NCBI GenBank assembly: GCA_022801925.1
Contig: JAAWTG010000001.1
Span: forward strand, 1-64,000
Length of the DNA: 64,000 bases
Direction: 5' to 3'
From: Clostridia bacterium
Lineage (GTDB): Bacteria > Bacillota > Clostridia > RUG12999
Shown here: piece by piece, positions 25,388 to 33,259 of the stretch
Layout: each line of letters starts with the position of its first letter
Numbering within the stretch: the stretch's first letter is position 1
Made by a program: the position numbers and the translations under genes
The notes under the pieces: generated by a model
The model's input: the letters and a program-made list of their open reading frames with translations, nothing else
Told to the model about the DNA's origin: nothing
The model's database searches: none

Positions 25388-26335
25388 ATGATGAAAAAGG
25401 AAGAGAAAAAACAAGTGCATAAAACCAGTATTGGCGGACAGGCCGTCATTGAAGGCGTTATGATGCGCGGGCCGGAAAAAATTGCGACGTCGGTGCGTAA
25501 ATCAAGCGGCGAAATTTTGTTAAAGGTGGACGATATCGGGCAGGTGCGCCGGAAAAAGATTTTGAAACTGCCTGTTATCCGCGGTGTGGTGAATTTTATT
25601 GATTCTATGGTGCTGGGCGTGCGGACGCTGATGTATTCCGCTGACCAATATGATGTGGAGGAAGACGAGGAAGCCTATAAACCCTCTAAATTTGACGATT
25701 TTATTGAACGGGTGTTCAGCAAGGACGCGCTGATTTATGTGTCTGTTGTAATTGCGCTGATTTTTTCTGTCGGTCTGTTTATTCTGCTGCCGGCAGCGAT
25801 TACCAGTTTCTTGCGTCCGTTTGTGCAGAGCGATTTACTTAAAACGCTGGTAGAAGGGCTTGTGCGCATGACTATTTTCATTTTATATATTTTTCTTGTG
25901 TCGCGCATGAAGGACATTCAGCGTGTGTTTGAATACCATGGTGCAGAACATAAAACGATTGCCTGTTATGAACACGGAGAAGAATTGACGGTGGAAAACG
26001 TTAAAAAATATTCGCGGTTTCATCCGCGCTGCGGAACCAGCTTTTTGATTATGGTAATGATTATCAGTGTATTGGTCTTTTCAGTAGTTTCATGGAACAA
26101 CATCTTGGTGCGCATGGGTATCAAAATTCTGTTGCTACCTGTTGTTGCAGGAATTACCTATGAATTCATCAAACTGGCGGGACGCAGTGAAAATAAAATT
26201 GTGCAGATATTGAACAAGCCGGGACTTTGGCTGCAACGGTTGACGACCCGCGAACCGGACGCCAGTCAGATTGAAGTGGCGATTTCGTCCTTAAATGCAG
26301 TATGTACGGGGAATAGAGAAGATGATAAATGGTAA
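25388..26335 (+). CDS. yqhQ: DUF1385 family membrane protein (YqhQ-like)
   Basis: A 315-residue polytopic membrane protein of the DUF1385/YqhQ family. Signatures: SIGGQAVIEGVMMRGPEKIA at the N-terminus, PVIRGVVNFIDSM, and the central YHGAEHKTIACYE followed by RFHPRCGTSFL. At least four hydrophobic segments. In Clostridia the gene commonly precedes prmC, as here. Function unclear. AAGGAG lies before two adjacent ATG codons (25388, 25391). The stop overlaps the prmC-radC start by 14 nt. Confidence 0.9.
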   Translation: MMKKEEKKQVHKTSIGGQAVIEGVMMRGPEKIATSVRKSSGEILLKVDDIGQVRRKKILKLPVIRGVVNFIDSMVLGVRTLMYSADQYDVEEDEEAYKPSKFDDFIERVFSKDALIYVSVVIALIFSVGLFILLPAAITSFLRPFVQSDLLKTLVEGLVRMTIFILYIFLVSRMKDIQRVFEYHGAEHKTIACYEHGEELTVENVKKYSRFHPRCGTSFLIMVMIISVLVFSVVSWNNILVRMGIKILLLPVVAGITYEFIKLAGRSENKIVQILNKPGLWLQRLTTREPDASQIEVAISSLNAVCTGNREDDKW

Positions 26336-27851
26336 TCGAATCAAAGATGTGATTTTAGAGGCAAGCAAAATATTAGACACTACCTGCGAAGAATCATTGC
26401 GGGAGGCGCGTATTCTCATGCGTGAATGCTTGCAGGTGGATGATGCAGAACTGATATTGCGTCTGGAAGCCCCTTGCAGCCGGAGTGTGCGGGAGCAATT
26501 CAGCGAAATGGTAGCACGGCGTGCCAAGGGTGAACCTACGGCATATGTTGTGGGACATAAGGAATTTATGAAACTGGATTTTTTGGTGGAAAAAGGCATT
26601 TTAATTCCCCGTCCCGAAACAGAGACACTTTGTGAATGGGTCATTGACCAGGCGCCGGAAAAAGCAAAAATTCTGGATTTGTTCACCGGAAGCGGCTGCG
26701 TTGGTATCAGTATTGCGCACGCATTGGAAAAGTCCAGCGTGTGCTGCGTGGATATTTCGGAGCAGGCGCTGGAGATTGTGAAAAAGAACAGTATGCGTCT
26801 GGACATGGGCAAACGTGTGCAGACAGTGCAGGCAGATTTGCGCGCTACATGGCCGTTTCAGGAAAATAGCTTTCATGTGATTACGGCGAACCCGCCATAC
26901 ATACCTACACGGGATATTGCGAAGCTGGAGAAAGATGTAAAAGAATATGAACCGCATTTGGCGCTGGACGGCGGCGAAGATGGGCTGGTATTCTATGAGA
27001 CCATTGCGAAAAATGCCGCGCGCATTTTGAAAACCAAAGGAATTTTGGCAGTGGAAATCGGTATCGGACAAGCGGACGACGTGGTGCGTATCATGAAAAA
27101 CTATCTGGTAGATGTGCAGGTAATTGAGGATTTACAGGATATTCCACGCGTTGTGATTGGATATAAAAAGAAACCGGATTATACAGGACACAGAGGAAGA
27201 GTGAAAGAACGTGCTATCACAGGCGGTTTGGAACATTTTCAGGAGTATGAATTACTGGAACTTTTGCTGTTTTATACCACGCCGCAAAAAGATACCAAAC
27301 CAAAAGCGAAAGAATTGCTGCGGGAAATCGGCAGCATTTCAGAACTGATAGATATGGCGTTGGAAGATTTGATGACCGCGGGAAAAATGACGGCGAACAG
27401 CGCGTTGTTGTTTTCCGTTATCCGCGAAGTGATGCAACGTTACAATCGGGAGAAATGGGCAGAAAAACCGGTTTTGGCAACTTGCCATGATGTGGGGCGT
27501 TATGCAGTCGATAACATTCCCAACGAAAAAGTAGAATCGTTTTATGTCATATGTTTGGATACGCAGCGCCGCGTGATAAAGATGGTGAAAGTGGCAAAAG
27601 GCGCGGTGGACTATGCGCCGGTCGATAAACGGGAGGTAACGCGTATTGCTTTGCGGACGGAAGCCAAGAGCGTTATATTGGCACATAACCATCCCGGCGG
27701 CAATTTGCAACCGTCTCAAGCAGACATTGAATTGACAAAGGAACTGGTTAGAGCGCTGGAAGCCAATGATATTGACGTGATTGACCATGTGATTGTCGGC
27801 GGCAAAGGAGAATATTTCAGTATGGAACAGGGAGGATTTATATTGCAGTGA
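26322..27851 (+). CDS. prmC-radC: Fused release-factor methyltransferase PrmC and RadC-family (JAMM) protein
   Basis: One uninterrupted 509-residue frame joins two usually separate proteins. Residues 1-~285 are full-length PrmC/HemK: helical N-domain, PRPETE, SAM motif ILDLFTGSGCVGIS and the catalytic N190-P-P-Y193, for methylating the Gln of the GGQ motif in RF1/RF2. Residues ~288-509 are a complete RadC: GHRGRVKER...LEHFQEYELLELLLFYT, then the JAMM motif H455-N-H457-P...D468 (HNHPGGNLQPSQAD). There is almost no linker. RadC's role is unsettled. ATG 26322 overlaps yqhQ; the stop overlaps lspA (GTGA). prfA is absent nearby. A missed stop in the assembly is the alternative to a genuine fusion. 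Confidence 0.93.
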   Translation: MINGNRIKDVILEASKILDTTCEESLREARILMRECLQVDDAELILRLEAPCSRSVREQFSEMVARRAKGEPTAYVVGHKEFMKLDFLVEKGILIPRPETETLCEWVIDQAPEKAKILDLFTGSGCVGISIAHALEKSSVCCVDISEQALEIVKKNSMRLDMGKRVQTVQADLRATWPFQENSFHVITANPPYIPTRDIAKLEKDVKEYEPHLALDGGEDGLVFYETIAKNAARILKTKGILAVEIGIGQADDVVRIMKNYLVDVQVIEDLQDIPRVVIGYKKKPDYTGHRGRVKERAITGGLEHFQEYELLELLLFYTTPQKDTKPKAKELLREIGSISELIDMALEDLMTAGKMTANSALLFSVIREVMQRYNREKWAEKPVLATCHDVGRYAVDNIPNEKVESFYVICLDTQRRVIKMVKVAKGAVDYAPVDKREVTRIALRTEAKSVILAHNHPGGNLQPSQADIELTKELVRALEANDIDVIDHVIVGGKGEYFSMEQGGFILQ

Positions 27852-28357
27852 AAACAGGATTACAAACAAAACGCGGCGGTCTGTATTGGATTTATGGAAT
27901 TGTTGCGGCGGCGCTGCTCTGTGCAGACCAAGGGACAAAATGGTTGATTCGGCAGTCTATGCAGCCGGGAGATTCCGTTTCGTTTTTGCCGCATGTGGCG
28001 CAGCTAACCTATGTGCAAAACACAGGCATCGCCTTTGGCGCGTTGGCTGGGAGAGTGAATTTTATTACGGTTTTGACGGCAGTATTGCTGGCGGCGCTGG
28101 TGGTGTTCATGATTGTGAAACGTCCGTGCGCACATGCCGTTTGGCTTGCTGTTTCAGCCATTGTGGCGGGCGGAATCGGGAATTTGATTGACCGCATTTG
28201 GCTGAACTATGTGGTGGATTTTATTGACGTGTTGTTTATAGATTTTCCGGTGTTTAATGTTGCGGACATGTGGGTGGTCGGCGGAACAGGATTGCTGTTG
28301 ATTTATATGTTGTTTTTTGAGGAGAAACAAGGTGGAAAAGAAAAAAATCTGCATTGA
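27848..28357 (+). CDS. lspA: Lipoprotein signal peptidase
   Basis: Aspartyl membrane protease that removes the signal peptide of prolipoproteins after Lgt modification. The 169-residue protein has four membrane segments and both catalytic aspartate regions, GGIGNLIDRIWLNYVVDFID and FNVADMWV; TYVQNTGIAFG is also typical. It starts with GTG at 27848, overlapping the stop of prmC-radC by 4 nt, and its end overlaps rluD. Confidence 0.96.
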   Translation: MKTGLQTKRGGLYWIYGIVAAALLCADQGTKWLIRQSMQPGDSVSFLPHVAQLTYVQNTGIAFGALAGRVNFITVLTAVLLAALVVFMIVKRPCAHAVWLAVSAIVAGGIGNLIDRIWLNYVVDFIDVLFIDFPVFNVADMWVVGGTGLLLIYMLFFEEKQGGKEKNLH

Positions 28358-29273
28358 AGCCGCATGGGCGGGCGTTCGTATGGATAAGGTAGTGCCGGAA
28401 CTGCTGCCGGAGCTGTCGCGTTCCTATGTCCAGACGCTGGCAGGCGAAGGGCGCGTGTTGGTGAACGGACGCTCTGTCAAGCCGAACGTGAAGGTGAAAG
28501 AGGGCGACTGCGTGGAGGTGGAGGTGCCGCCGCCGCGCAAGCTGGAAACCCAGCCGGAGAACATTCCGCTGGACATTGTTTATGAGGATAGCGAACTGCT
28601 GGTAGTTAACAAACCGCAGGGCATGGTGGTACATCCGGCGGCGGGAAACTATGAGGGAACGTTGGTGTCCGCATTGCTGTATCATTGCGGAGAAAATCTG
28701 TCCGGTATCAACGGCGTACTGCGCCCGGGCATTGTCCACCGCATTGACAAGGATACCAGCGGACTGCTGCTGGTTGCGAAAACGAATGAAGCGCATGTGT
28801 CGTTGGCGGCGCAAATTAAAGAACATTCGCTGACAAGACGGTATCAGGCATTGGTGCGAGGCGGATTTTCGCAGCCGGAGGGCACGGTGAATCAGCCCAT
28901 TGGACGCAACCCCAAAGACCGCAAGAAAATGTGTGTGTCGCGGCAACAAGGCAGCCGCGAAGCGGTGACGCACTACCGTGTTTTGGAGCGGCTGGGACCG
29001 TATACATTGGTGGAATGCCGCTTGGAAACAGGGCGGACGCATCAAATCCGCGTCCACATGAATCATTTGGGACATCCGGTGGTGGGAGACCCTGTTTATG
29101 GTGCGCACAAGGAAAAGTTTCAAACGAATGGACAATTGCTGCACGCCGCTTGCATAGGATTTATTCACCCCAAAAGCGGAGAATATATGGAGTTTTCTGC
29201 ACCGGTGCCGCCGCAGTTTGAAAAGGTGCTTGGGTTGCTGCGCGGAAAATATGGACAAGCGGGAGAAGCATAG
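28332..29273 (+). CDS. rluD: RluA family pseudouridine synthase (RluD-like)
   Basis: Converts uridine to pseudouridine in 23S rRNA (or tRNA). The 313-residue protein has an N-terminal S4 RNA-binding domain (about 10-65, MDKVVPELLPELSRSYVQTLAGEGRVLVNG) and the catalytic domain with HRIDKDTSGLLLVAK, where Asp is the nucleophile, and GRTHQIRVHMNHLGHPVVGDPVYG. GTG at 28332 is chosen: GAGGAG is 8 bases upstream. The gene overlaps lspA by 26 nt; lspA-rluD is a conserved Firmicute pair. Last gene of the AraC-led operon; no clear terminator follows. Confidence 0.95.
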   Translation: MEKKKICIEAAWAGVRMDKVVPELLPELSRSYVQTLAGEGRVLVNGRSVKPNVKVKEGDCVEVEVPPPRKLETQPENIPLDIVYEDSELLVVNKPQGMVVHPAAGNYEGTLVSALLYHCGENLSGINGVLRPGIVHRIDKDTSGLLLVAKTNEAHVSLAAQIKEHSLTRRYQALVRGGFSQPEGTVNQPIGRNPKDRKKMCVSRQQGSREAVTHYRVLERLGPYTLVECRLETGRTHQIRVHMNHLGHPVVGDPVYGAHKEKFQTNGQLLHAACIGFIHPKSGEYMEFSAPVPPQFEKVLGLLRGKYGQAGEA

Positions 29274-29354
29274 GAGAAATATCCTTCGCTTTTGCCCCGC
29301 TCGCCTTTTACTTTTTCTGAGGCACTGTGTGCTATAGAGTGGTATCGCTTCCGT

Positions 29355-29636
29355 TTAGGAGAGGGAATCGAGGATTTTGAGGTAGTTCAGGCAATCGGAG
29401 AAACCACGTCGGTAGAGAAACAGTTCAAAAAGAGAATTGAGCATTTCAAGGGAAGAAAAATATCCTTCCAGCAGGTCGGAATGCTTCGGATTGGCGAGAT
29501 CAATAATGGAGGATACTGCCTTATCTCTCTGTTTGTAGCGTTTATATTCCGGCGTTTGCTGGAACGCTTCGTATGCTTCTGCATAGCGTTCCTGAATGAA
29601 TTGTTCAATTTGCTCGTTGAGTTGATTGTTCATCAT
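29355..29636 (-). CDS. Hypothetical 93-residue protein
   Basis: A predicted all-helical acidic protein with no membrane segment or known motif: Gln/Glu-rich N-terminus (LNEQIEQFIQERYAEAYEAFQQTPEYKRYKQR) and a hydrophobic C-terminal helix (YFSSLEMLNSLFELFLYRRGFSDCLNYL). Two adjacent ATG codons (29636, 29633) follow AAAGGA. A near-perfect minus-strand promoter at 29684-29712 supports expression. It is divergent from a tandem-XRE regulator and may be its target. Family not recognised. Confidence 0.7.
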   Translation of the reverse strand: MMNNQLNEQIEQFIQERYAEAYEAFQQTPEYKRYKQRDKAVSSIIDLANPKHSDLLEGYFSSLEMLNSLFELFLYRRGFSDCLNYLKILDSLS

Positions 29637-29673
29637 AATATCAATCCTTTCTAAAAATAAAACATAAAAATCG

Positions 29674-29695
29674 GAGTAATACCATTATACTACTC
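29674..29695. promoter_or_regulatory. Palindrome over a promoter, candidate XRE operator
   Basis: GAGTAATA (29674-29681) and TACTACTC (29688-29695) form an inverted repeat with one mismatch and a 6-nt centre. It covers the -10 box of the minus-strand promoter, so a bound repressor would block that gene. Binding by the adjacent tandem-XRE protein is inference. Confidence 0.55.
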
Positions 29696-29712
29696 TAACT
29701 TTTATGTGTCAA
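29684..29712 (-). promoter_or_regulatory. Promoter of the 93-residue protein gene
   Basis: On the minus strand, perfect TTGACA (29707-29712) and TATAAT (29684-29689) with a 17-base spacer. Confidence 0.85.
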
Positions 29713-29749
29713 GAGAAAAAAGAAATTTTTTTGAAAGAAGTTGAATAAA

Positions 29750-30181
29750 ATGCTTTTGGTCGCTGCACAATTAAGAAAATTGCGAATAGAAAAAGCATTA
29801 ACGCAGAGTCAAGTTGGTGCTTTTATTCAGATGTCTGCAACAAATTATCAAAAATTTGAGTATGGGTATAATAAACCGTCTATTGAACAGTTAATTGCCT
29901 TTGCAAAGGGGCTGGATACTTCTGTGGAGTATCTAACGCGTGGCAGAGAAAACAACGTTGTTTATATGGAGGAAGTAGTACCATTTCACAAGCGGCTGAA
30001 AGAATTGCGGGAACAAAATGATATGACACAGAAACAACTTGCCGCTTTAATCGGGAGCAACGAATCTGGTGTGCAAAAATATGAATATAACGAAAATATA
30101 CCTCGTTTAGAGCGTATTATCCAATTAGCGGATATTTTTGGTGTCACCATGGACGACATGGTGGGGCGGGTGAAAAAGTAA
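29750..30181 (+). CDS. Tandem XRE-domain transcriptional regulator
   Basis: A 143-residue protein made of two helix-turn-helix domains of the Cro/CI type: about 5-63 (LRKLRIEKALTQSQVGAFIQMSATNYQKFEYGYNKPSIEQLIAFAKGL) and about 80-138 (LKELREQNDMTQKQLAALIGSNESGVQKYEYNENIPRLERIIQLADIFGV). The halves are similar, suggesting an internal duplication; a monomer could bind two half-sites. ATG 29750 with AAAGAAG upstream; a TTG 9 nt earlier is an alternative. Divergent from the 93-residue gene, whose promoter carries a palindrome. Confidence 0.85.
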   Translation: MLLVAAQLRKLRIEKALTQSQVGAFIQMSATNYQKFEYGYNKPSIEQLIAFAKGLDTSVEYLTRGRENNVVYMEEVVPFHKRLKELREQNDMTQKQLAALIGSNESGVQKYEYNENIPRLERIIQLADIFGVTMDDMVGRVKK

Positions 30182-30225
30182 AAGGGAACGTATCCAGCCA
30201 TGGGAGGAGATACGTTCCCTTAAAT
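30180..30225. terminator. Bidirectional terminator
   Basis: AAGGGAACGTATC (30182-30194) pairs perfectly with GATACGTTCCCTT (30209-30221) between convergent XRE and AraC genes. Confidence 0.85.
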
Positions 30226-30235
30226 TGGTTATCAT

Positions 30236-31024
30236 TTATCCAAAATGATGGCGAAAAGTATTTGGCGTGACGCCCTCCTGCCGCCGGAACAAACGACCGA
30301 AATAGACAGGGTCATGAAAGCCGACAAGCGCGCTGATTTCGCGGACAGTGAGGTCTTTGCGGATCACCAGCAGTTCTTTTGCTTTTTGCAGGCGTACGCT
30401 GTGCAAAAAAGAAAACGGTGTGGCGGCATAGTCGCGGCGAAACGCGCGGCACAGGGCATATTTGCTCATGTCCGCCTGCGCAGCGATGTCGTCCAGCGTG
30501 AGGTCTTCCGCATAGTGTTCACAAATCCAAGTACGCAAAGGCTCCAAATCGTTTATTGCCGCCGCATTTTTTTCCGAAAGTGCGTCCATGAGAAACGAAT
30601 AGAGACGGGCAGACAGGAAGGGAGCAGGAGCGTTTTGCGCCGCTGCTTCCAGCAAGGACTGATGCTGCTGGTGCAGCAGAGATAGGCGGCGGGGGAAAAA
30701 GACGGAGACGGGCGGCAATGCAAAATATTGCAGCAGTCCTTCTGCACCGTTGCCGTCAAAACAGACCCAGCGCGTAGTAAACGGTTCTGCAGCTGCGTGA
30801 TAGCTGTGCGGAGTGTCCTTACGGATAAACCAAAAACAGCCTTTTGATAGTGTGACGGTTTTTTCTTCATATTCCAAAACACCTGCGCCGTGTGTTACAA
30901 AAATAAGCTGATGATAGGGAAAGCCTTCCTGACGGATAATAGATTCTTGATTTTCCTGCCGTCCTGTACCAGCGAGGTACAGCGGCAGGATTTTTTCTTG
31001 TTCGCCGACCATGGGAAAATACAT
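30236..31024 (-). CDS. AraC family transcriptional regulator, divergent from GH42
   Basis: A 262-residue regulator with an N-terminal cupin sensor (about 30-100, YHQLIFVTHGAGVLEYEEKTVTLSKGCFWFIRKDTPHSY) and a C-terminal AraC domain (about 165-260, LTLDDIAAQADMSKYALCRAFRRDYAATPFSFLHSVRLQKAKELL; VREISALVGFHDPVYFGRLFRRQEGVTP). ATG at 31024 is chosen with AGG upstream; a TTG start 8 codons earlier is possible. The arrangement suggests it controls the divergent GH42 beta-galactosidase gene in response to a sugar. Confidence 0.9.
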   Translation of the reverse strand: MYFPMVGEQEKILPLYLAGTGRQENQESIIRQEGFPYHQLIFVTHGAGVLEYEEKTVTLSKGCFWFIRKDTPHSYHAAAEPFTTRWVCFDGNGAEGLLQYFALPPVSVFFPRRLSLLHQQHQSLLEAAAQNAPAPFLSARLYSFLMDALSEKNAAAINDLEPLRTWICEHYAEDLTLDDIAAQADMSKYALCRAFRRDYAATPFSFLHSVRLQKAKELLVIRKDLTVREISALVGFHDPVYFGRLFRRQEGVTPNTFRHHFG

Positions 31025-31095
31025 AGCCTCAACCTGCTTTCTGTGCAATATTATCCTATGATATGCAAAATGATTCTATTTACATGCATTTCTTT

Positions 31096-31124
31096 TTGTG
31101 ATATGATTGCAATATCATTATACT
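31096..31124 (+). promoter_or_regulatory. GH42 promoter with operator-like inverted repeat
   Basis: TTGTGA (31096-31101) and TATACT (31119-31124), 17 bases apart. TGATAT (31099-31104) and ATATCA (31112-31117) form an inverted repeat centred in the spacer, a natural site for the divergent AraC-type regulator. Confidence 0.65.
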
Positions 31125-31158
31125 ATAAGGGGAACGATTTGGCAAGGAGGAATATAAA

Positions 31159-33198
31159 ATGAAAGAAAAACGGAAGCCCATTATGTCCGGATTTACCCAT
31201 ATATTGCACGGCGGGGACTACAATCCGGAACAATGGAAAGATACGCCGGAAATCTGGCAGGAAGACATGCGGCTGATGAAATTGGCAAACTGCAACACCA
31301 TGTCGGTCGGTATTTTTTCGTGGGCAGTGCTGGAGCCTGAGGAGGGTGTTTTTGATTTCTCTTTTTTGGACACGGCAATGGACAACATTGCGAAAAACGG
31401 CGGGAAAGCGGTGCTGGCAACGCCGAGCGGCGCGCGTCCGCATTGGATGAGCGATAAATATCCCGAGCTGCTGCGGGTTTTACCCGACCGTCAGCACGCG
31501 CTGTTTGGTGTGCGGCATAACCACTGTTTCACTTCACCGGTCTATCGGGAAAAGACAGCGAAAATCAACCGTCTTTTGGCAGAACGATATAAAGACCATC
31601 CTGCGCTGGGCATGTGGCATGTTTCCAATGAATATGGCGGAGAATGTCATTGCCCGTTGTGTCAGGCAGCGTTTCGGGAATGGCTGAAAAAGAAATACGG
31701 GGGAGATTTGGAACGGCTGAATCATGCGTGGTGGACGGCATTTTGGAGCCATCGTTATACCTCATGGGAACAGATTGAATCGCCGTCGCCGATTGGTGAA
31801 ATATATGTGCACGGACAAAATTTGGACTGGAAACGGTTTGTCACAGACCAGACGGCGGATTTTATGCATAACGAAACCGCGCCGCTGCGGGAGATGACGC
31901 CGGACGTACCGGTGACGACCAATTTCATGGGATTTTACCCGGGGCTGAACTACTGGAAATTACGCAAAGAAGTGGACGTAGTTTCATGGGACAACTATCC
32001 GAATTGGCATATGCCGGACAGCAACATTGCGACGGCGGTGCAGACGGCGTTTTTGCATGACATGAACCGGAGTTTTCTGCATAAGCCGTTTATGATGATG
32101 GAAAGCACGCCCAGTTTGGTGAACTGGAAACCGTATAACAAACTGAAACGCCCCGGTATGCATAAGCTGTCGTCCATGCAGGCAGTGGCGCATGGCAGCG
32201 ACACCGTGCAATATTTTCAGTGGCGCAAAAGCCGCGGTTCCAGCGAAAAGCTGCACGGCGCGGTGGTAGACCACTGCGGACATGAGAACACGCGTGTGTT
32301 CCGTGAAGTGGCTGAGTTGGGCGGTCTCTTGCAAAAATTGGACGGTATTGTCGGAACCATGCCGGAAAGCAAAGTGGCGGTGTTGTATGACTGGGAAAAC
32401 CGCTGGGCATTGGACGATTTGCAAGGGTTGCAAAACGAGGATAAAAAATACATAGAAACGACATTGAAGCATTATACGCCGCTTTGGAAACGCGGCGTGA
32501 GCGTGGATGTGCTGGATTTTCATGAGGATATCAGTGCCTATTCGCTGGTGATTGCGCCCATGATGTATATGATGGAACGGGAAACGATTCAGCGGCTGAA
32601 ACAATATGTGGCGCAGGGCGGCACGCTGGTATGCACCTATCTGACCGGCACGGCGGACGAAAACGACTTGTGCTGGCTGGGTGGGCTTCCGGCGGAGGAT
32701 TTAAAAGAAGTGTTCGGTTTATGGACGGAGGAGATTGATACGCTCTATCCGGAAGAACGCAATGCGTTGGTGCTGCCGGACGGGACAAAATATGCCGTCT
32801 GCGACTACTGCGAAATTGTCCATCCGTCTACAGCGGAGGTATTGGCGACCTACAAAAAAGATTTTTATGCAGGACAACCGGCGGTCTGCAAAAACAGTTA
32901 CGGCAAAGGAACGGCATATTATATAGCATGTCGGGATACCGGAGAATATGTGGATGTACTCTATGGAGAACTGTTGCAGCAACTGGAAATTCCGCGCGCA
33001 CTGCCGAATTTGCCGGAGGGCGTGACGGCGCATGTGCGTGAGGGCGGCGGAGAACGGTATTTGTTTGTGGAAAACTATAATGGTGCGCCGGTGCAGGTTG
33101 TATTAGAGAAAAATTATATTGATATGGAAACGGAACAAACCGTCCGGAATACATTAAAACTGGACGGATATGGTGTGAGTGTGTTAAAAGAATTATAA
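31159..33198 (+). CDS. Beta-galactosidase, glycoside hydrolase family 42
   Basis: Hydrolyses terminal beta-galactosides; no signal peptide, so it acts in the cytoplasm on imported oligosaccharides. At 679 residues it is full length. The catalytic (beta/alpha)8 barrel has the acid/base E158 in HVSNEYGG and nucleophile E315 in MMMESTPS. Cysteines 123, 163, 165 and 168 fit the GH42 zinc cluster. The trimerisation and C-terminal beta domains follow (VAVLYDWENRWALDD; EGVTAHVREGGGERYLFVENY). AAGGAGG precedes the ATG. Divergent from an AraC regulator and convergent with an MFS transporter. Confidence 0.95.
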   Translation: MKEKRKPIMSGFTHILHGGDYNPEQWKDTPEIWQEDMRLMKLANCNTMSVGIFSWAVLEPEEGVFDFSFLDTAMDNIAKNGGKAVLATPSGARPHWMSDKYPELLRVLPDRQHALFGVRHNHCFTSPVYREKTAKINRLLAERYKDHPALGMWHVSNEYGGECHCPLCQAAFREWLKKKYGGDLERLNHAWWTAFWSHRYTSWEQIESPSPIGEIYVHGQNLDWKRFVTDQTADFMHNETAPLREMTPDVPVTTNFMGFYPGLNYWKLRKEVDVVSWDNYPNWHMPDSNIATAVQTAFLHDMNRSFLHKPFMMMESTPSLVNWKPYNKLKRPGMHKLSSMQAVAHGSDTVQYFQWRKSRGSSEKLHGAVVDHCGHENTRVFREVAELGGLLQKLDGIVGTMPESKVAVLYDWENRWALDDLQGLQNEDKKYIETTLKHYTPLWKRGVSVDVLDFHEDISAYSLVIAPMMYMMERETIQRLKQYVAQGGTLVCTYLTGTADENDLCWLGGLPAEDLKEVFGLWTEEIDTLYPEERNALVLPDGTKYAVCDYCEIVHPSTAEVLATYKKDFYAGQPAVCKNSYGKGTAYYIACRDTGEYVDVLYGELLQQLEIPRALPNLPEGVTAHVREGGGERYLFVENYNGAPVQVVLEKNYIDMETEQTVRNTLKLDGYGVSVLKEL

Positions 33199-33242
33199 TA
33201 ACAAAAGAAACTCCTGCACATGCAGGAGTTTCTTTTGTTATT
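33197..33242. terminator. Bidirectional terminator, 20-bp arms
   Basis: 33199-33218 and 33221-33240 are perfect reverse complements; the outer halves supply A- and T-runs for the convergent GH42 and MFS genes. Confidence 0.9.
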
Positions 33243-33259
33243 TCAGATACATCATATTT

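Noticed and set aside
33199-33240. 20-bp inverted repeat after GH42 as a mobile-element end
   Set aside because: The position between convergent genes and the A/T-rich outer ends fit a bidirectional terminator; no transposase or target duplication is present.
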